Below are positions 1 through 10,938 of a DNA stretch of 64,000 nucleotides, piece by piece. The first letter of the stretch is position 1; each line of letters starts with the position of its first letter. Under the pieces are notes generated by a model. It ran no database searches. It was not told the origin of the DNA and was given only the letters and a program-made list of their open reading frames with translations. Source of the DNA: Sitta carolinensis. Taxonomy: Eukaryota; Chordata; Aves; Passeriformes; Sittidae. The translations under genes were made by a program, and so were the position numbers. The stretch covers positions 980,262 to 1,044,261 of the forward strand of contig CM063311.1 in assembly GCA_032173965.1 (NCBI GenBank), given 5' to 3'.

Positions 1-183
1 CCCTCTCTCCCCCCATTATCCCCCATTATCCCCCCATTCTCCCCCATTATTCCCCCATTATTCCCCCATTATCCATTATTCCCATTATTCCCCCATTATC
101 CCCCATTTTCCCCATTATCCCCCCATTATCCCCCCATTATCCCCCCCATTATCCCCCCCATTTTTCCCCCCCACTCAAATCAC
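1..183. repeat. CCCCCATTATC minisatellite in LRFN3 intron
   Basis: Tandem 10-12 bp units of the form CCCCCATTATC run up to the donor of the LRFN3 coding exon. The same motif forms a 2.5 kb array at 49-51.6 kb inside ZC3H4. No coding signal is seen here. Confidence 0.9.
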
Positions 184-1604
184 CGATAAACCAAGATCTC
201 ATCTCCCGAGCTGTTGTACTGCAGCTGGTACATCCTCAACCCCTCCAGCTCCTCCTCCTGCGGCGGCCACCTCACCAACGCCGACGTCGCCGTCACCTCG
301 GCCACCACCACCCCGCCACCACCCCTCCCTCCCTTCTCCAGCCTCGAATCGTTGCCAAAACTCTTGGCCGAAATCAAAATATCCGACGGCTCCGGCCGCG
401 CCGTCGCCGATTTCTTCCTCTCCTCCTCCTCCTCGCACTCGGTGCCGTTTCCCTCCACCCTCAACTCCACCGGCGCCGTCGACTCGCCGGCGGCGTTGGA
501 GGCGATGCACGTGAACGTCCCTTGGTCGCCAGCGGCCACCTCCAAAATATCCAAAGTGCCGTTCCGGTAAGAAACCGTCCTCGACGTGTTGGCCACCAAC
601 TTGCCGTCGGGGGCGATCCACCGGACGTAAGGTTCGGGATCGCCCACGGCTTTGCATTTCAACGAGGCGCTCTGTCCCGCCGGCGCCGCCAAGTTGGGAG
701 TCCGGTGGGTGATCATGGGCGGCTCGCAGACGAATTCCTCCTCGCGGATGCTCCAGAAATATTTGCCCATCAGCTCCGGCGGCGAGGCGCAGGTTTCCAG
801 GTCGTCCTCCCCGGGTTAAACGTCGGAGCCAAACCAACTCGCAGTTGCAGTGGAGAGGGTTCCCCCCGAAACTCAACACCAAAGAGGTCAGCGGGGAACC
901 TTTGGATTTGGCGTAAACGGGGATGCGGGAGAAGAGCGGATCCGGCGGGATCTTCTTGAGCTTGTTGGACGTCATGTCCAACCTGGCCAGCTTGTGCAAG
1001 TTGGAAAAAATCCCCTCGGGCACAAACTCGATGAGGTTGTGATCCAAACTCACCGTGTTGACGTTGCTCAGCTTCCCCACGGTCGCCCAGGGAACATCCA
1101 CCAGATTATTATAAGACAAATCCAAATCCTCGATGGTCTCCAAGAAATCATCCAGGGAGTCGGGCGAGATGAAGCTGAGCTGGTTGTTGCTGAGGATTAA
1201 GTGGCGCAAATTAACCAAACCCTTGAAGTGCTCGGCGGTGATGGCCGTGAGGCGGTTGCTGTCCAGGTGGAGGGCGTGGAGACCCTTGAGGTCGGAGAAG
1301 GCGTAAGGCATGATCTGGCTGATGGTGTTGCGGGAGAGCGTGAGGTGGATGAGCTGGGTCATGTTGGCGAAGTCGCGCTTGCGCAGCACGGTGATGAAGT
1401 TGTCCATGAGGCGCAGCTCGGCCGTGCGCCGGTCGATGCCGGCCGGCACGAAGAGGAGCCCGTCTTGGTGCACAGGATGGTGAAGGAGGGAGACAGGTTC
1501 TGGCACGAGCAGCGCTTGGGCAGGGCGGCGACGTCGAGGTGGGCGCGGTGAAGAAGAGGAGCAGAGGCAGCAGGAGCTTGGCCATCGTCGGGGGGAACGG
1601 GGAG
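184..1604 (-). CDS. LRFN3: LRFN3 main coding exon (synaptic adhesion-like molecule)
   Basis: Seen: reading 1585 down to 184, the exon gives a start Met and hydrophobic signal peptide ([12 protein letters not shown]), a Cys-rich LRR N-cap, about six leucine-rich repeats (about 1440-960), an LRR C-cap with [15 protein letters not shown], an Ig C2-type domain (about 755-480, with CKAVGDPEP and [11 protein letters not shown]), an acidic linker and the start of a fibronectin III domain ending in [12 protein letters not shown]. It stops at a donor (CG, then GTGATT, intron from 183), the usual boundary of LRFN genes. The acceptor CCCTCCCAG precedes 1604. Known: LRFN/SALM proteins are type I postsynaptic membrane adhesion proteins. 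The choice of LRFN3 over LRFN1, 2, 4 and 5 rests on residues such as [12 protein letters not shown] and [11 protein letters not shown]. Odd: three single-base indels break the frame. There is one extra C in the run 809-812, one base missing near 1462, and one G missing near 1518-1520. The nearby partial copy at 2083-2250 lacks the last two. Confidence 0.88.
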
Positions 1605-3730
1605 CTGGGAGGGGAAATGGAAAAATTAGCAAAAAAAATGGTGGAGTTTGGAAGAAAATGGTGGAATTTGGGTGGATCGGTTGAGTTTTGGGGTTCAAAC
1701 CATGTTGAGGGTCAAGATCCCAGCCCAAGATATGGAGGAGATTCAGTTGAGTGGGAAATCCCAAACCTGAGAAGGAAACATGGGAATCTGGGAGGGGAAA
1801 ATGGCAAAATTAGGAAGAAAATGGTGGAATTAGGAAGAAAATGATGGAAGTTGCAAGAAAATGGTGGAATTTGGGTGCATTGGTTGAGTTTTGGGGTTCA
1901 AAGTTGAGGGTCAAGATCCCAGCCCAAGAATTCGGTTGCGTGAGAAATCCCAAACCTAAGAAAGAAAAATTGGTGAAAATGCGGCGGCAATCGGGAGAAA
2001 ACCGGGAGAAATCCTTGGAATGGGGGTGGGATTGAGAGGCAAACGGGAGCAATCCCTGGGAATGGGGGTGGATGCCCAGGGACACGAAGAGGAGCCCGGT
2101 CTTGGTGCACAGGATGGTGAAGGAGGGAGACAGGTTCTGGCACGAGCAGCGCTTGGGGCAGGGCGGCGACGTCGAGGTGGGCGCGGTGAAGAAGAGGAGC
2201 AGAGGCAGCAGGAGCTTGGCCATCGTCGGGGGAACGGGGAGCTGGGAAAGGGAACGGTAAAATTAGCGAGGGAATGGAAAAATCGGCAAGGGAGTGGCAA
2301 AATCGGCAAGGGAATGGCAAAATTGGCAAAAAAAAACGGAGGAATTTGGGTGGATCGGTTGAGTTTTGGGGTTCAAAACCCAGTGAGGGTCAAGATTCAA
2401 CCCAAGATATGGAGGAGATTGAGTTGAGTGGGAAATCCCAAACCTGAGAAGGAAAATGGGAATCTGGAGGGAAAAATGGTAGAATTGGAAAAAAAAAGTG
2501 GAATTGGAAGAAAATGGTGGAATTTGGGTGGATCGGTTGAGTTTTGGGGTTCAAACCAGGGTTCAAGCCCAGACCAAGAATTCGGTTAAGTGGGAAACTC
2601 CCAAACCTGGAAGGAAAAATGGGAATCTAGGAGGAAAAATGGTAATTGAAAAAAAAAGGTGGAATTAGGAAGAAAATGGTGGAATTTGGGTGGATCGGTT
2701 GAGTTTTGGGGTTCAAACCCAGTGAGGGTCAAGATTCAACCCAAGATATGGAGGAGATTGAGTTGAGTGGGAAATCCCAAACCTGAGAAGGAAACATGGG
2801 AATCTGGGAGGGAAAAATGGTAAAATTAGGAAGAAAAACAGTGGAATTTGGAAGAAAATGGTGGAATTTGGGTGGATCGGTTGAGTTTTGGGGTTCAAAC
2901 CACGTTGAGGGTCAAGATCCCAGCCCAAGAATTCGGTTGAGTGGGAAACTCCAAACCTGTGAAGGAAAAATGGGAATCTAGGAGGAAAAAATGGTGGAAT
3001 TGGCAAAAAAAAAGGTGGAATTAGGAAGAAAATGGTGGAATTTGGGTGGATCTGTTGAGTTTTGGGGTTCAAACCGAGTTGAGGGTCAAGATTCCAACCC
3101 CAGAATTCGGTTGAGTGGGAAATTCCAAACCTGAGAAGGAAAAATGGGAATCTAGGAGGGAAAAATGGCAAAATTAGGAAGAAAATGGTGGAATTGGCAA
3201 AAAAACATGGAGGAATTAGGAAGAAAATGGTGGAATTTGGGTGGATCGGTTGAGTTTCAGGGTTCAAACCGAGTTTTAATTCCGAGAGGTTGAGGAGATT
3301 GAGCTGAGAGGGAAATCCCAAACCTGAGAAGGAAAAACGGGAAAAATTGGTGAAAATTGGGAAAAAAAAATGGGATAAATCCCTGGAAAATCGGTGAAAA
3401 TGTGATGGAAATTGGGAGAAAAATGGGAGAAATCCTTGGGAATGGGGGTGGAATTGAGAGGAAAACAGGAGAATTGGCAAAAAACCTGGTGGAATTAGGA
3501 AGAAAATTGTGAAATTAGGAAGAAAATGGTGGAATTGGCAAAAAAACATGGAGGAATTTGGAAGAAAATGATGGAATTTGGGTGGATCGGTTGAGTTTTG
3601 GGGTTCAAACCCAGTTGAGGGTCAAGATCCCAGCCCAAGAATTCGGTTGAGTGAGAAATTCCAAGCCTGAGAAGGAAAAATGGGAAAAATCGGTGAAAAT
3701 TTGGATAAAATTGGGAATAAAATGGGATAA
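1605..3730. repeat. About 180-bp tandem repeat in LRFN3 5' intron
   Basis: Roughly nine to ten units share GGTTGAGTTTTGGGGTTCAA, followed by a segment ending AAACCTGAGAAGG. Landmark copies begin near 1671, 1871, 2351, 2531, 2691, 2871, 3051, 3241 and 3581. Long ORFs on either strand here are by-products of the repetition. Confidence 0.85.
2083..2250 (-). pseudogene. Partial duplicate of the LRFN3 coding-exon 5' end
   Basis: This stretch repeats 1453-1610 almost base for base: acceptor CTTTCCCAG, 5' leader, start codon at 2223-2221, signal peptide and Cys-rich N-cap. It then diverges into intronic repeat after TKTGLLFV. Reading is open throughout the shared part, without the two small deletions present in the main exon. 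It may be a real tandem duplication inside the intron, part of the local habit of duplicating exon edges, or an assembly overlap. With only an N-terminal fragment it cannot encode a receptor. Confidence 0.75.
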
Positions 3731-4440
3731 ATCCTTGGAAATGTGGATTAATTTGGGGAAAAATTGGGGAAAATTAAGGGAAAATGTGGATTAAATAAAG
3801 AAGTATGGGGAGAAATCTTTGAGAATGTGGATAAATTTGGGAAAAATGGGGAGAAATCCTTGGAAATGTGGATTAATTTGGGAAAAATGGGAGAAATTTG
3901 GGGAAAATATGGATTAAATAAAGAAATATGGGAAAAGTTCAGGAAAATGTGGATTAATTAGGGAAGAAATGGGAGAAATCCTTGGAAATGTGGATTAATT
4001 TGGGGAAAATTGTGGAAAAATATGGATTAAATAAAGAAATATGGGAAAAGTCCAGGAAAATGTGGATTAATTTGGGAAGAAATGGGAGAAATCCTTGGAA
4101 ATGTGGATTAATTTGGGAAAATGGGGAGAAATCCTTGGAAATGTGGATTAATTTGGGAAGAAATGGGAGAAATCCTTGGAAATGTGGATTAATTTGGGGA
4201 AAATTGTGGAAAAATATGGATTAAATAAAGAAATATGGGGAAAAGTCCAGGAAAATGTGGATTAATTAGGGAAGAAATGGGAGAAATCCTTGGAAATGTG
4301 GATTAATTTGGGAAAAAATGGGAGAATTCCAAGAAAAAATGTGAATTAATTTGGGGAAAACACGGATTAAATAGGGAAATATGGGGAGCAATCCTTGGAA
4401 ATGTGTGTTAATTAAGGAAAAAATGGGAGAATTCCACGTA
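3731..4440. repeat. About 40-bp A-rich tandem repeat
   Basis: Units contain TCCTTGGAAATGTGGATTAA followed by TTTGGGAAAAAT, with higher-order copies that include TATGGATTAAATAAAG. This lies in the inferred LRFN3 5' intron and has no gene. Confidence 0.85.
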
Positions 4441-5520
4441 AAATTCCTCAAATCCTCAGTAATTCCCATTATTTCCCCTCCATTACCCCTGGAATTTTTC
4501 CAAGCTGGTTCCCATCATCCTGAATTTTCCTCAAAATCTGGGCCACGGCCAAGAAACCTCCAAAAAAAAAAAGGGAAAAAAGCAGAAAAACCCCTCGGAA
4601 TTTTTCCAAATCTGAATTATTTTTGAAATTCCAGCCAGGAAGGGGAAATCCCCTCGAATTCCAGAGAAATTCAAGATAAAAAAGGAAATTTATAAATCAA
4701 AATATTCCATGTTAATGACAGGGAATATAATGAGTTTTAAATTTAAAAAGAATGGAATTCAAAGAGTTAATTAAAAAAAATTAATTAAAAATTAATGGCA
4801 ACTTAAAATTCAAAAGAAATCAAAAATAATAATGGAAAAATAATGGAATTAAAATAATAGCGATGGGAATTAAGGAATTAAAATAAAGTTTTGGGAATTA
4901 AAGTATTTTAAAAAAATCAGAAAAAAAAATAATAGGAATAAAATGTTCAAAATATTTATTAATTAAAAAAATATTTTAAAAATATTAAAAATATTAAAAA
5001 ATATTAAAAAGTAAAAATAATTAAAAGAAAATATTGAAACCGAAATATCACAACTTAATAAAAGAAAAATCATTAGGATTGAAATAATAAAAGTTAAAAT
5101 ATTGAAAATTAAAATATTGAAAATTAAAATAACAAATAATAGAAATAAAAGAATGGATTTAAAGTTGGCATGGATTGAGTCAGAGAAGAATGGATTAAAA
5201 TAATAATTAAAAACTGAATTGATAAGAAATTAATCAGAATAAATGAAGAATTATAATTGATTTTAAAATAATTGTAAAGATAAATAACAATAAATTGATT
5301 GATAGATTTATTATTTTAATTAATAACAATAATAAAGAGAACAACAAACCGGATAATAATTCAAAATAATAAAAGATTAAAATAAGAGGAATTAAAATGA
5401 TTTATGATTAAAACAAATTAAACCGATTATTTGATAAATCCTATTAATTCAGATACATAAAATATTAATTAATAAAAACTAATTAAACTTAATCCTATTA
5501 ACGAATTAAAAAAAAAATTA
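4441..5520. other. AT-rich intronic stretch without a gene
   Basis: Strongly A/T-rich with many ATTAAAA runs, in contrast to the GC-rich surroundings. I see no exon, splice-site pair or RNA gene. It belongs to the inferred LRFN3 5' intron. Confidence 0.7.
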
Positions 5521-5559
5521 AATTAATCCCAAATTCCCCCGGACTCAATTCCGGGGAAT

Positions 5560-6250
5560 AAAATTGGGAATATTTGGGAATATTTCCAAAAAAAATCCGC
5601 CAGCTTTGAGGGAAATTGGGATTTTCCTGATTTTTCCAAGAGAATTCCAAGGAAAAAAGTTGGGATTTGGGAAAAAAAAGCATCAAAATTCCAAGATTTT
5701 TGTGGAAAAAAAAGAGGATTTGGGGTGGGCTGAGCTCAAAATTCCAAGATTTCTGAGGGAAAAGTTTGGAAAAGGGAAATGCCAACCCCAAAATTCCAAG
5801 GTTTATGTGGGAAAAAAAGTGGGATTTGGGAAGTAAAGACACAAAATTCCAAGATTTTTTGGGAATAAAGGAGGATTTGGGGTAGGATGAGCTCAGAATT
5901 CCAAGATTTCTGAGGGAAAAGTTTGGAAAAGGGAAATGCAAACCCAAAATTCCAAGGTTTTTGGAGGGAAAAAAGTGGGATTTGGGAAAAAAAAGCATCA
6001 AAATTCCAAGATTTTTGTGGGAATAAAGGAGGATTTGGGGTAGGTCGAGCTCAAAATTCCAAGATTTCTGAGGGAAAAGTTTGGAAAAGGGAAATGCCAA
6101 CCCCAAAATTCCAATTTTTAGAAAGAAAAAGGAGAATTCGGAATAAACCAGGCCCAAAATTCCAAGATTTTTGTGGAAAAAATAAGGAAGTGCCAACCCC
6201 CAAATCCCCAAAATTCCCATTAAAATCATTAATTCCAAGAAAAACCTTGG
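5560..6250. repeat. Tandem repeat with AAAATTCCAAGATTTNTG core
   Basis: Several units of about 110-125 bp carry CAAAATTCCAAGATTT, GGAGGATTTGGGGT and GGGAAAAGTTTGGAAAAGGG. The open reading on both strands comes from the repeat and not from a gene. Confidence 0.8.
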
Positions 6251-6469
6251 GAATGTGGAATTTTCCCAGTTCCAAACCAATACAATTCTTTTCCCTTCCC
6301 CAAAAAAATCCCAATTTTTCCTCCCCCAGGGAATGGATTCCCCCCTTCCAAGTCCTTTTTCCCACCCAAAATTCCCAAAATTCCATACATTCCCTAAATC
6401 CAATAAATTCCAGGCCTAAATCCAAACCACCAGGGATTTTAGGATCATTCCCACCTGGGGAAAAAAAAA

Positions 6470-6640
6470 AAAAAGGATTTTTCCCAATTTTTTCCCCATT
6501 TTTTCCCATTTTCCATTTTTCCCCCATTTTTTCCCCAAATTTTTCCCATTTTCCCCCCCCATTTTTTCCCCATTTTCCCCCATTTTTCCCCCCCATTTTT
6601 CCCCCATTTTTCCCAATTTTTTCCCACTTTTCCAATCCTC
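6470..6640. repeat. Polypyrimidine CCCCATTTTTT repeat
   Basis: Alternating C and T runs with rare purines. From 6640 to 7860 the sequence is A/T-rich with poly-A and poly-T runs. I see no supported exon there. Confidence 0.75.
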
Positions 6641-7860
6641 AATGCACATTCCCAAATCCAGGTGTGGCCCAAGGCCTGAGGAGAAAAAAAAAATAAAAAT
6701 AAAATCCCTTTGGAATTAGAAAAATCCAGGTTTTTTTTATTTAAAAAAATTGGATTTTTTCCCACTTGGAAAAATCATTCCCAGGGTTAAAAAAATGTGG
6801 AATTCCGGCCTAAATTATATAAAATTAAAAATAAAGGGGGGTGAGGGGGGGAAATCTCAACCAAGTGCCGGAAATTCCCGATTTTCCAGGAAAAAAAAAA
6901 TGGAGAATTCCTGGAATTCTTTATTTTAAAGAAAAACCCCTCCAAAAATCCCTTTTTATTCCTTAAAAAACCAGGATTTTCCTCGGGAAAAAATAATAAA
7001 AAAAGGGATTTATTTTTCCCCCCCAGGCTCCGGGGATTTTCCCCCTCGGGATTGCAGAATTCCCAGGAAAAAAAAAAATAAAAATGGAATTTTGGAGTGA
7101 AAAATCTTTATTTTTTAATTATTTTTAGGGGGGGGGGAAAATGCATTTTCATCCCGGTTTTCCTGGGGAAGAAATTCCCGGTGGGAATTGTAAACTGAGG
7201 GTGGGAAATGCTGGGAAAAAATGGGATTTTTGGGGGTTTTTAAAGGATTTTAAATGGAATTTTAATGGGTTTTTAATGAGAATTCCGACGCCGCCGCAAC
7301 GCGGGAAGGACGCGCCCTGCTCGGAGCTCGGGGAAAAAAAAAATCAGGAATTGCAGGTAAAAAAAACCGGGAAAAACCGAGAAAAAACCGGGAAACACCC
7401 AAAAAAAAAAAAAAATCCCCTAATGGCGATTTTAATTTTATTTATTTTTTAATTTTTTTAAATGATAAAAATATATTTTTTTTAAAGGGATAAAAAATGC
7501 AGGGAGATGAGAACACACCTGGTAAAAAAAATAAATAAAAAATTCCACACCTGGAAAAAGCCACACCTGGATGACACGGCGGATTTATGGGATGGTGGGA
7601 GAGGCTCCAAAAAAATCCCAAAAAATTCCCCCAAAAAAATCCCAAAAAAAATCCCAATCGCCGCTTTTCCCACTGAAGAGTTAAAAAAAAAAAAAAAATC
7701 TGGGAAAAAAAAAAAAAAAATCAGGGAGGGGTCGCGGTTGGAAAAATTGAGGTGGGGGGTGCGGTTTATCCCGATTTTTAATGGGGTTTTTTTGGGGATT
7801 TTTTTTGGGAATTTTGGGGGTTTTTTTGGGGGATTTTTCCCGATTTTGCCCCAAACTCAC

Positions 7861-8060
7861 CTTTCCCGCCGCGGTTTCAGGGGGGCGGCGACCCCCGCCC
7901 CCCCCGGGGGTCCCGAGCCTTCCATGGCCCGGAGCGATCCCGGGAAGGAGGAGGAAAGAAGGGAAAAAAAAAAAAAATGGGGAAAAAAAAAAAAAAAAAA
8001 AGGATAAATAAAAACAAAAAGGAATAAAGAAATTAAATAAAATTATATATATAAAAAAAA
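7861..8060 (-). other. LRFN3: Probable LRFN3 non-coding first exon
   Basis: On the minus strand a GC-rich segment ends in GGCGGGAAAG followed by the strong donor GTGAGT (donor G at 7860). It lies just downstream of a CpG-rich, G-run promoter-like block. I infer that it is the 5' exon of LRFN3, spliced to the acceptor at 1604, because LRFN genes usually keep their start codon in exon 2. It contains an ATG at 7925-7923 opening MEGSGPPGG. Its upstream limit is unknown. It could instead start an unrelated short gene. Confidence 0.5.
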
Positions 8061-8069
8061 AAAAAAAAG

Positions 8070-8280
8070 CAGGAAAAGCAGGAAAAGGAGGAGGAGGAGG
8101 AGGAAGAGGAGGAAGAGGAGGAGGAGGAGGAGCCCCCGCCCCTCCCCCCCCTTCTGCGGCCGCGGGGGAGGGGCGGGGAAAGGGGGAGGGGCGAGGGGGG
8201 AGGGCGAGGGGGGAGGGGCGAGGGGGGAGGGGGGAGGGGAGGGGGAGGGGGGGGGGAGGGGCTCCGATTCTTTTTTTCTT
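8070..8280. promoter_or_regulatory. CpG/G-run promoter-like block
   Basis: GAGGA repeats are followed by a NotI-like GCGGCCGC and many GGGGAGGG / GGGGCGAGG units that could form G-quadruplexes and bind Sp/KLF factors. It sits upstream, on the minus strand, of the probable LRFN3 first exon. Confidence 0.45.
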
Positions 8281-8339
8281 TTTTTTTTTTTTATTTTTTT
8301 TGGCGGGAATTGAGGATTTTTTGGGGGGGGGGGGGATTT

Positions 8340-9110
8340 TTGGAGTTTGGGATCGCTTGGGGGTTTCTAAAAATTCGGGAAAACTCTGAGTTGCCGAATT
8401 CCCGGATTTTTGCCCCCATTCCCTGAGTTTCGGAGTTCCCAAATTCCCGGGGTTTTTTTTTTTGTTTTTTTTTTCCCATTCCCTGAGTTCCTTGAGTTCC
8501 CGAATTCCTGGATTTTTGTCCCCATTCCCTGAATTCCTGGATGTTTGAGCTCCCAAAATCCCGGATTTTTGTCCCATTCCCTGAGTTTCGGAGTTCCTTA
8601 AATTCGGGGTTTTTTCCCATTCCCTGAGTTCCCTGAGTTCCCAAATTCCCAGTTTGTTTTCCTCATTCCCTGAGTTCCTGAGTTCCCAAATTCCCGGATT
8701 TTTGCCCCCATTCCCTGAGTTTCGGAGTTCCTTAAATTCGGGTTTTTTTCCCATTCCCTGCGTTCCCTGAGTTCCCAAATTCCCGGATTTTTGCCCCATT
8801 CCCTGAATTCCAGCCCCTAAATCCCGGAATTTCATCCCCCCCTCCCTGCCCCCCAATCCCAGCCCTCCCTGAATCCCTGAATTTCTGGATCCCCAAATCC
8901 CTGAACCCCCAAATCCCTGAATTTCCAAATCCCTGAACCCCAAATATCCCAAAATGTCCCCAAAATATCCCAAAATATCCCAAAATATCCCAAAATATCC
9001 CAAAATATCCCCAAAATGTCCCCAAAATATCCCAAAATGTCCCAAAATGTCCCCAAAATGTCCCCAAAGGATCCCAAAATGTCCCCAAAATGTCCTCAAG
9101 GATCCTCAAG
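8340..9110. repeat. CCATTCCCTGAGTTCC and CCCAAAATRTCC tandem arrays
   Basis: 8340-8830 holds 35-50 bp units with CCATTCCCTGAGTTC and CCCGGATTTTTG. 8880-9110 holds 10-11 bp units CCCAAAATATC / CCCAAAATGTC. No gene. Confidence 0.8.
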
Positions 9111-9795
9111 TGTCTGAAGATGAAGATGATGAGGATGAGGATGAAGATGATGATGATGAAGATGATGATGAAGATGAAGATGAAGATGATGAAGATGAAG
9201 ATGAAGATGATGATGATGAAGATGAAGATGAAGATGATGAAGATGAAGATGAAGATGATGAAGATGATGAAGATGATGACCACGATGATGAAGATGAAGA
9301 TGAAGATGAAGATGAAGATGATGATGATGATGAAGATGATTACCAAGATGATGAAGATGATGACGATGACCACGATGATGAAGACGATGGCGATGACAAC
9401 GACGACGATGAAGATGACGATGACAACGAAGACAACAACGCCGTGATGATGAAGACGATGATGAAGATGACGGAGATGATTACAAAGATGGTGATGATGA
9501 TGAAGATGATGAAGATGACCACGAAGACGCCGCTGACCATGAAGACCACAATGCCCTGATGATGATGACGATGATGATGAAGATGACGATGACCACGATG
9601 ACAAAGATGATTACAAAGATGATGAAGACGATGACGATGTCATGATGATGACGATGACCATGATGATGATGATGATGACAATGATGAAGATGACCACGAA
9701 GACCACAACGCCATGATGATGATGATAACCACGATGATTACAAAGATGATGAAGATGATGACGATGACGATGACAATGATGATGACGATGACAAT
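9111..9795. repeat. GATGAA/GATGAC trinucleotide microsatellite
   Basis: About 685 bp of GAT/GAA/GAC triplets run straight into the assembly gap. In one frame it reads as an Asp/Glu tract, but there is no start context, splice site or conserved flank, so it is not called as coding. Confidence 0.95.
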
Positions 9796-9895
9796 NNNNN
9801 NNNNNNNNNNNNNNNNNNNNNNNNNNNNNNNNNNNNNNNNNNNNNNNNNNNNNNNNNNNNNNNNNNNNNNNNNNNNNNNNNNNNNNNNNNNNNNN
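9796..9895. other. Assembly gap of 100 N
   Basis: Exactly 100 undetermined bases, the conventional size for a gap of unknown length. CCDC9 exons beyond exon 4 should lie on this side of 10807 and are absent, so the true gap is probably several kb or a scaffold join. Confidence 0.99.
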
Positions 9896-10800
9896 CCCAA
9901 AATCACCCAGAAATCACCCAGAAATCACCCAAATGAGCCCAAAATATCACCCAGAATCACCCAAAATGAGCCCAAAATATCACCCAGAAATCACCCAAAA
10001 TATCACCCAGGAATCACCCAAAATGAACCCAAAATGGACCCAAAAACAGCCCAGAAATCACCCAAATAAACCAAAACCAGACCAGAAATCACCCAAAAAT
10101 CACCCAAAATGAACCCAAAAATCACCCAAAATATCACCCAGGAATCACCCAAATCAGCCCCAGAAACACCAAAAAATCACCCAAAATCAGCCCCAAAATT
10201 CCCCCCCAAAATATCCCAAAATCCCCCAAAACATCCCAAATTCCCCCCCAAACCCCAAATTCTCCCCAAAAATCCCAAAATTTTCCCCAAAAAAATCCCA
10301 AAATTTCCACAAATTTTCCCCAAAATCCCAAATTTTCCCAAAATTCCCAAATTCCCCCCAAAAAATCCCAAAAAATCCCAATTTCCCCCAAAATCCCCAA
10401 ATTTTCCCTTCAAAATCCCCAAATTTCCCCAAATTCCCCCCAAAAATCCCCAAAATTCCCAATTCCCCCCAAAATCCCCAAAATTCCCAATTTCCCCCAA
10501 AAAATCACAAATTCCCCCAAAATTCCCAAATTCCCCAAATTTCCCCCAAAATTCCCTATTTTTTCCCAAATTCCCCCAAAAAATCCCAAATTTCCCCCAA
10601 AAAATCCCAAATTTTCCCCAAAAATCCTCAAATCCCCCAAAATTCCCAATTTCCCCCCCAAAAAATCCCAAATTTTCCCCAAATTTTCCCCAAAAATCCC
10701 ACATTTCCCCAAAAATCCCCTCCAAAAAAATCCCAAATTTTCCCCAAATTTTCCCAAAAAATTCCCAAAATTCCCCAAATCTCCCATCCCCTCCCCCCGT
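9896..10800. repeat. CACCCAAAAT and CCCCAAAATTCCC arrays
   Basis: 9896-10190 consists of CACCCAGAAATCACCCAAAAT units. 10190-10790 consists of degenerate CCCCAAATTTCCC units. This is the start of CCDC9 intron 4 on the minus strand. No exon is visible. Confidence 0.8.
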
Positions 10801-10806
10801 GCTCAC

Positions 10807-10938
10807 CTGGGATTTGCGGTCCGCCCCTCCCCCCCCGGGCCCCGCCCCCCTCGGGCCCCTCCCCCCCGGGCCCCTCCCCCCCCGGGCTCGGGTGGGGGAG
10901 GGGCCGGGCGGCTTCGGCTCCTTGGGGCTGCGCTTGAC
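10807..10938 (-). CDS. CCDC9: CCDC9 exon 4
   Basis: 132 nt, 44 codons, phase 0 at both ends. The acceptor is CCCCCCCCAG and the donor CAG/GTGAGC at 10806. It encodes VKRSPKEPKPPGPSPTRARG, a Gly/Pro/Arg-rich run, then ADRKSQ, which matches the RRSP...SDRKSK section of mammalian CCDC9. It is fully open. Confidence 0.85.

Noticed and set aside
9119..9559. Asp/Glu-rich open frame as a possible acidic tail of CCDC9
   Set aside because: Wrong strand for CCDC9, no splice sites, and a pure trinucleotide microsatellite.
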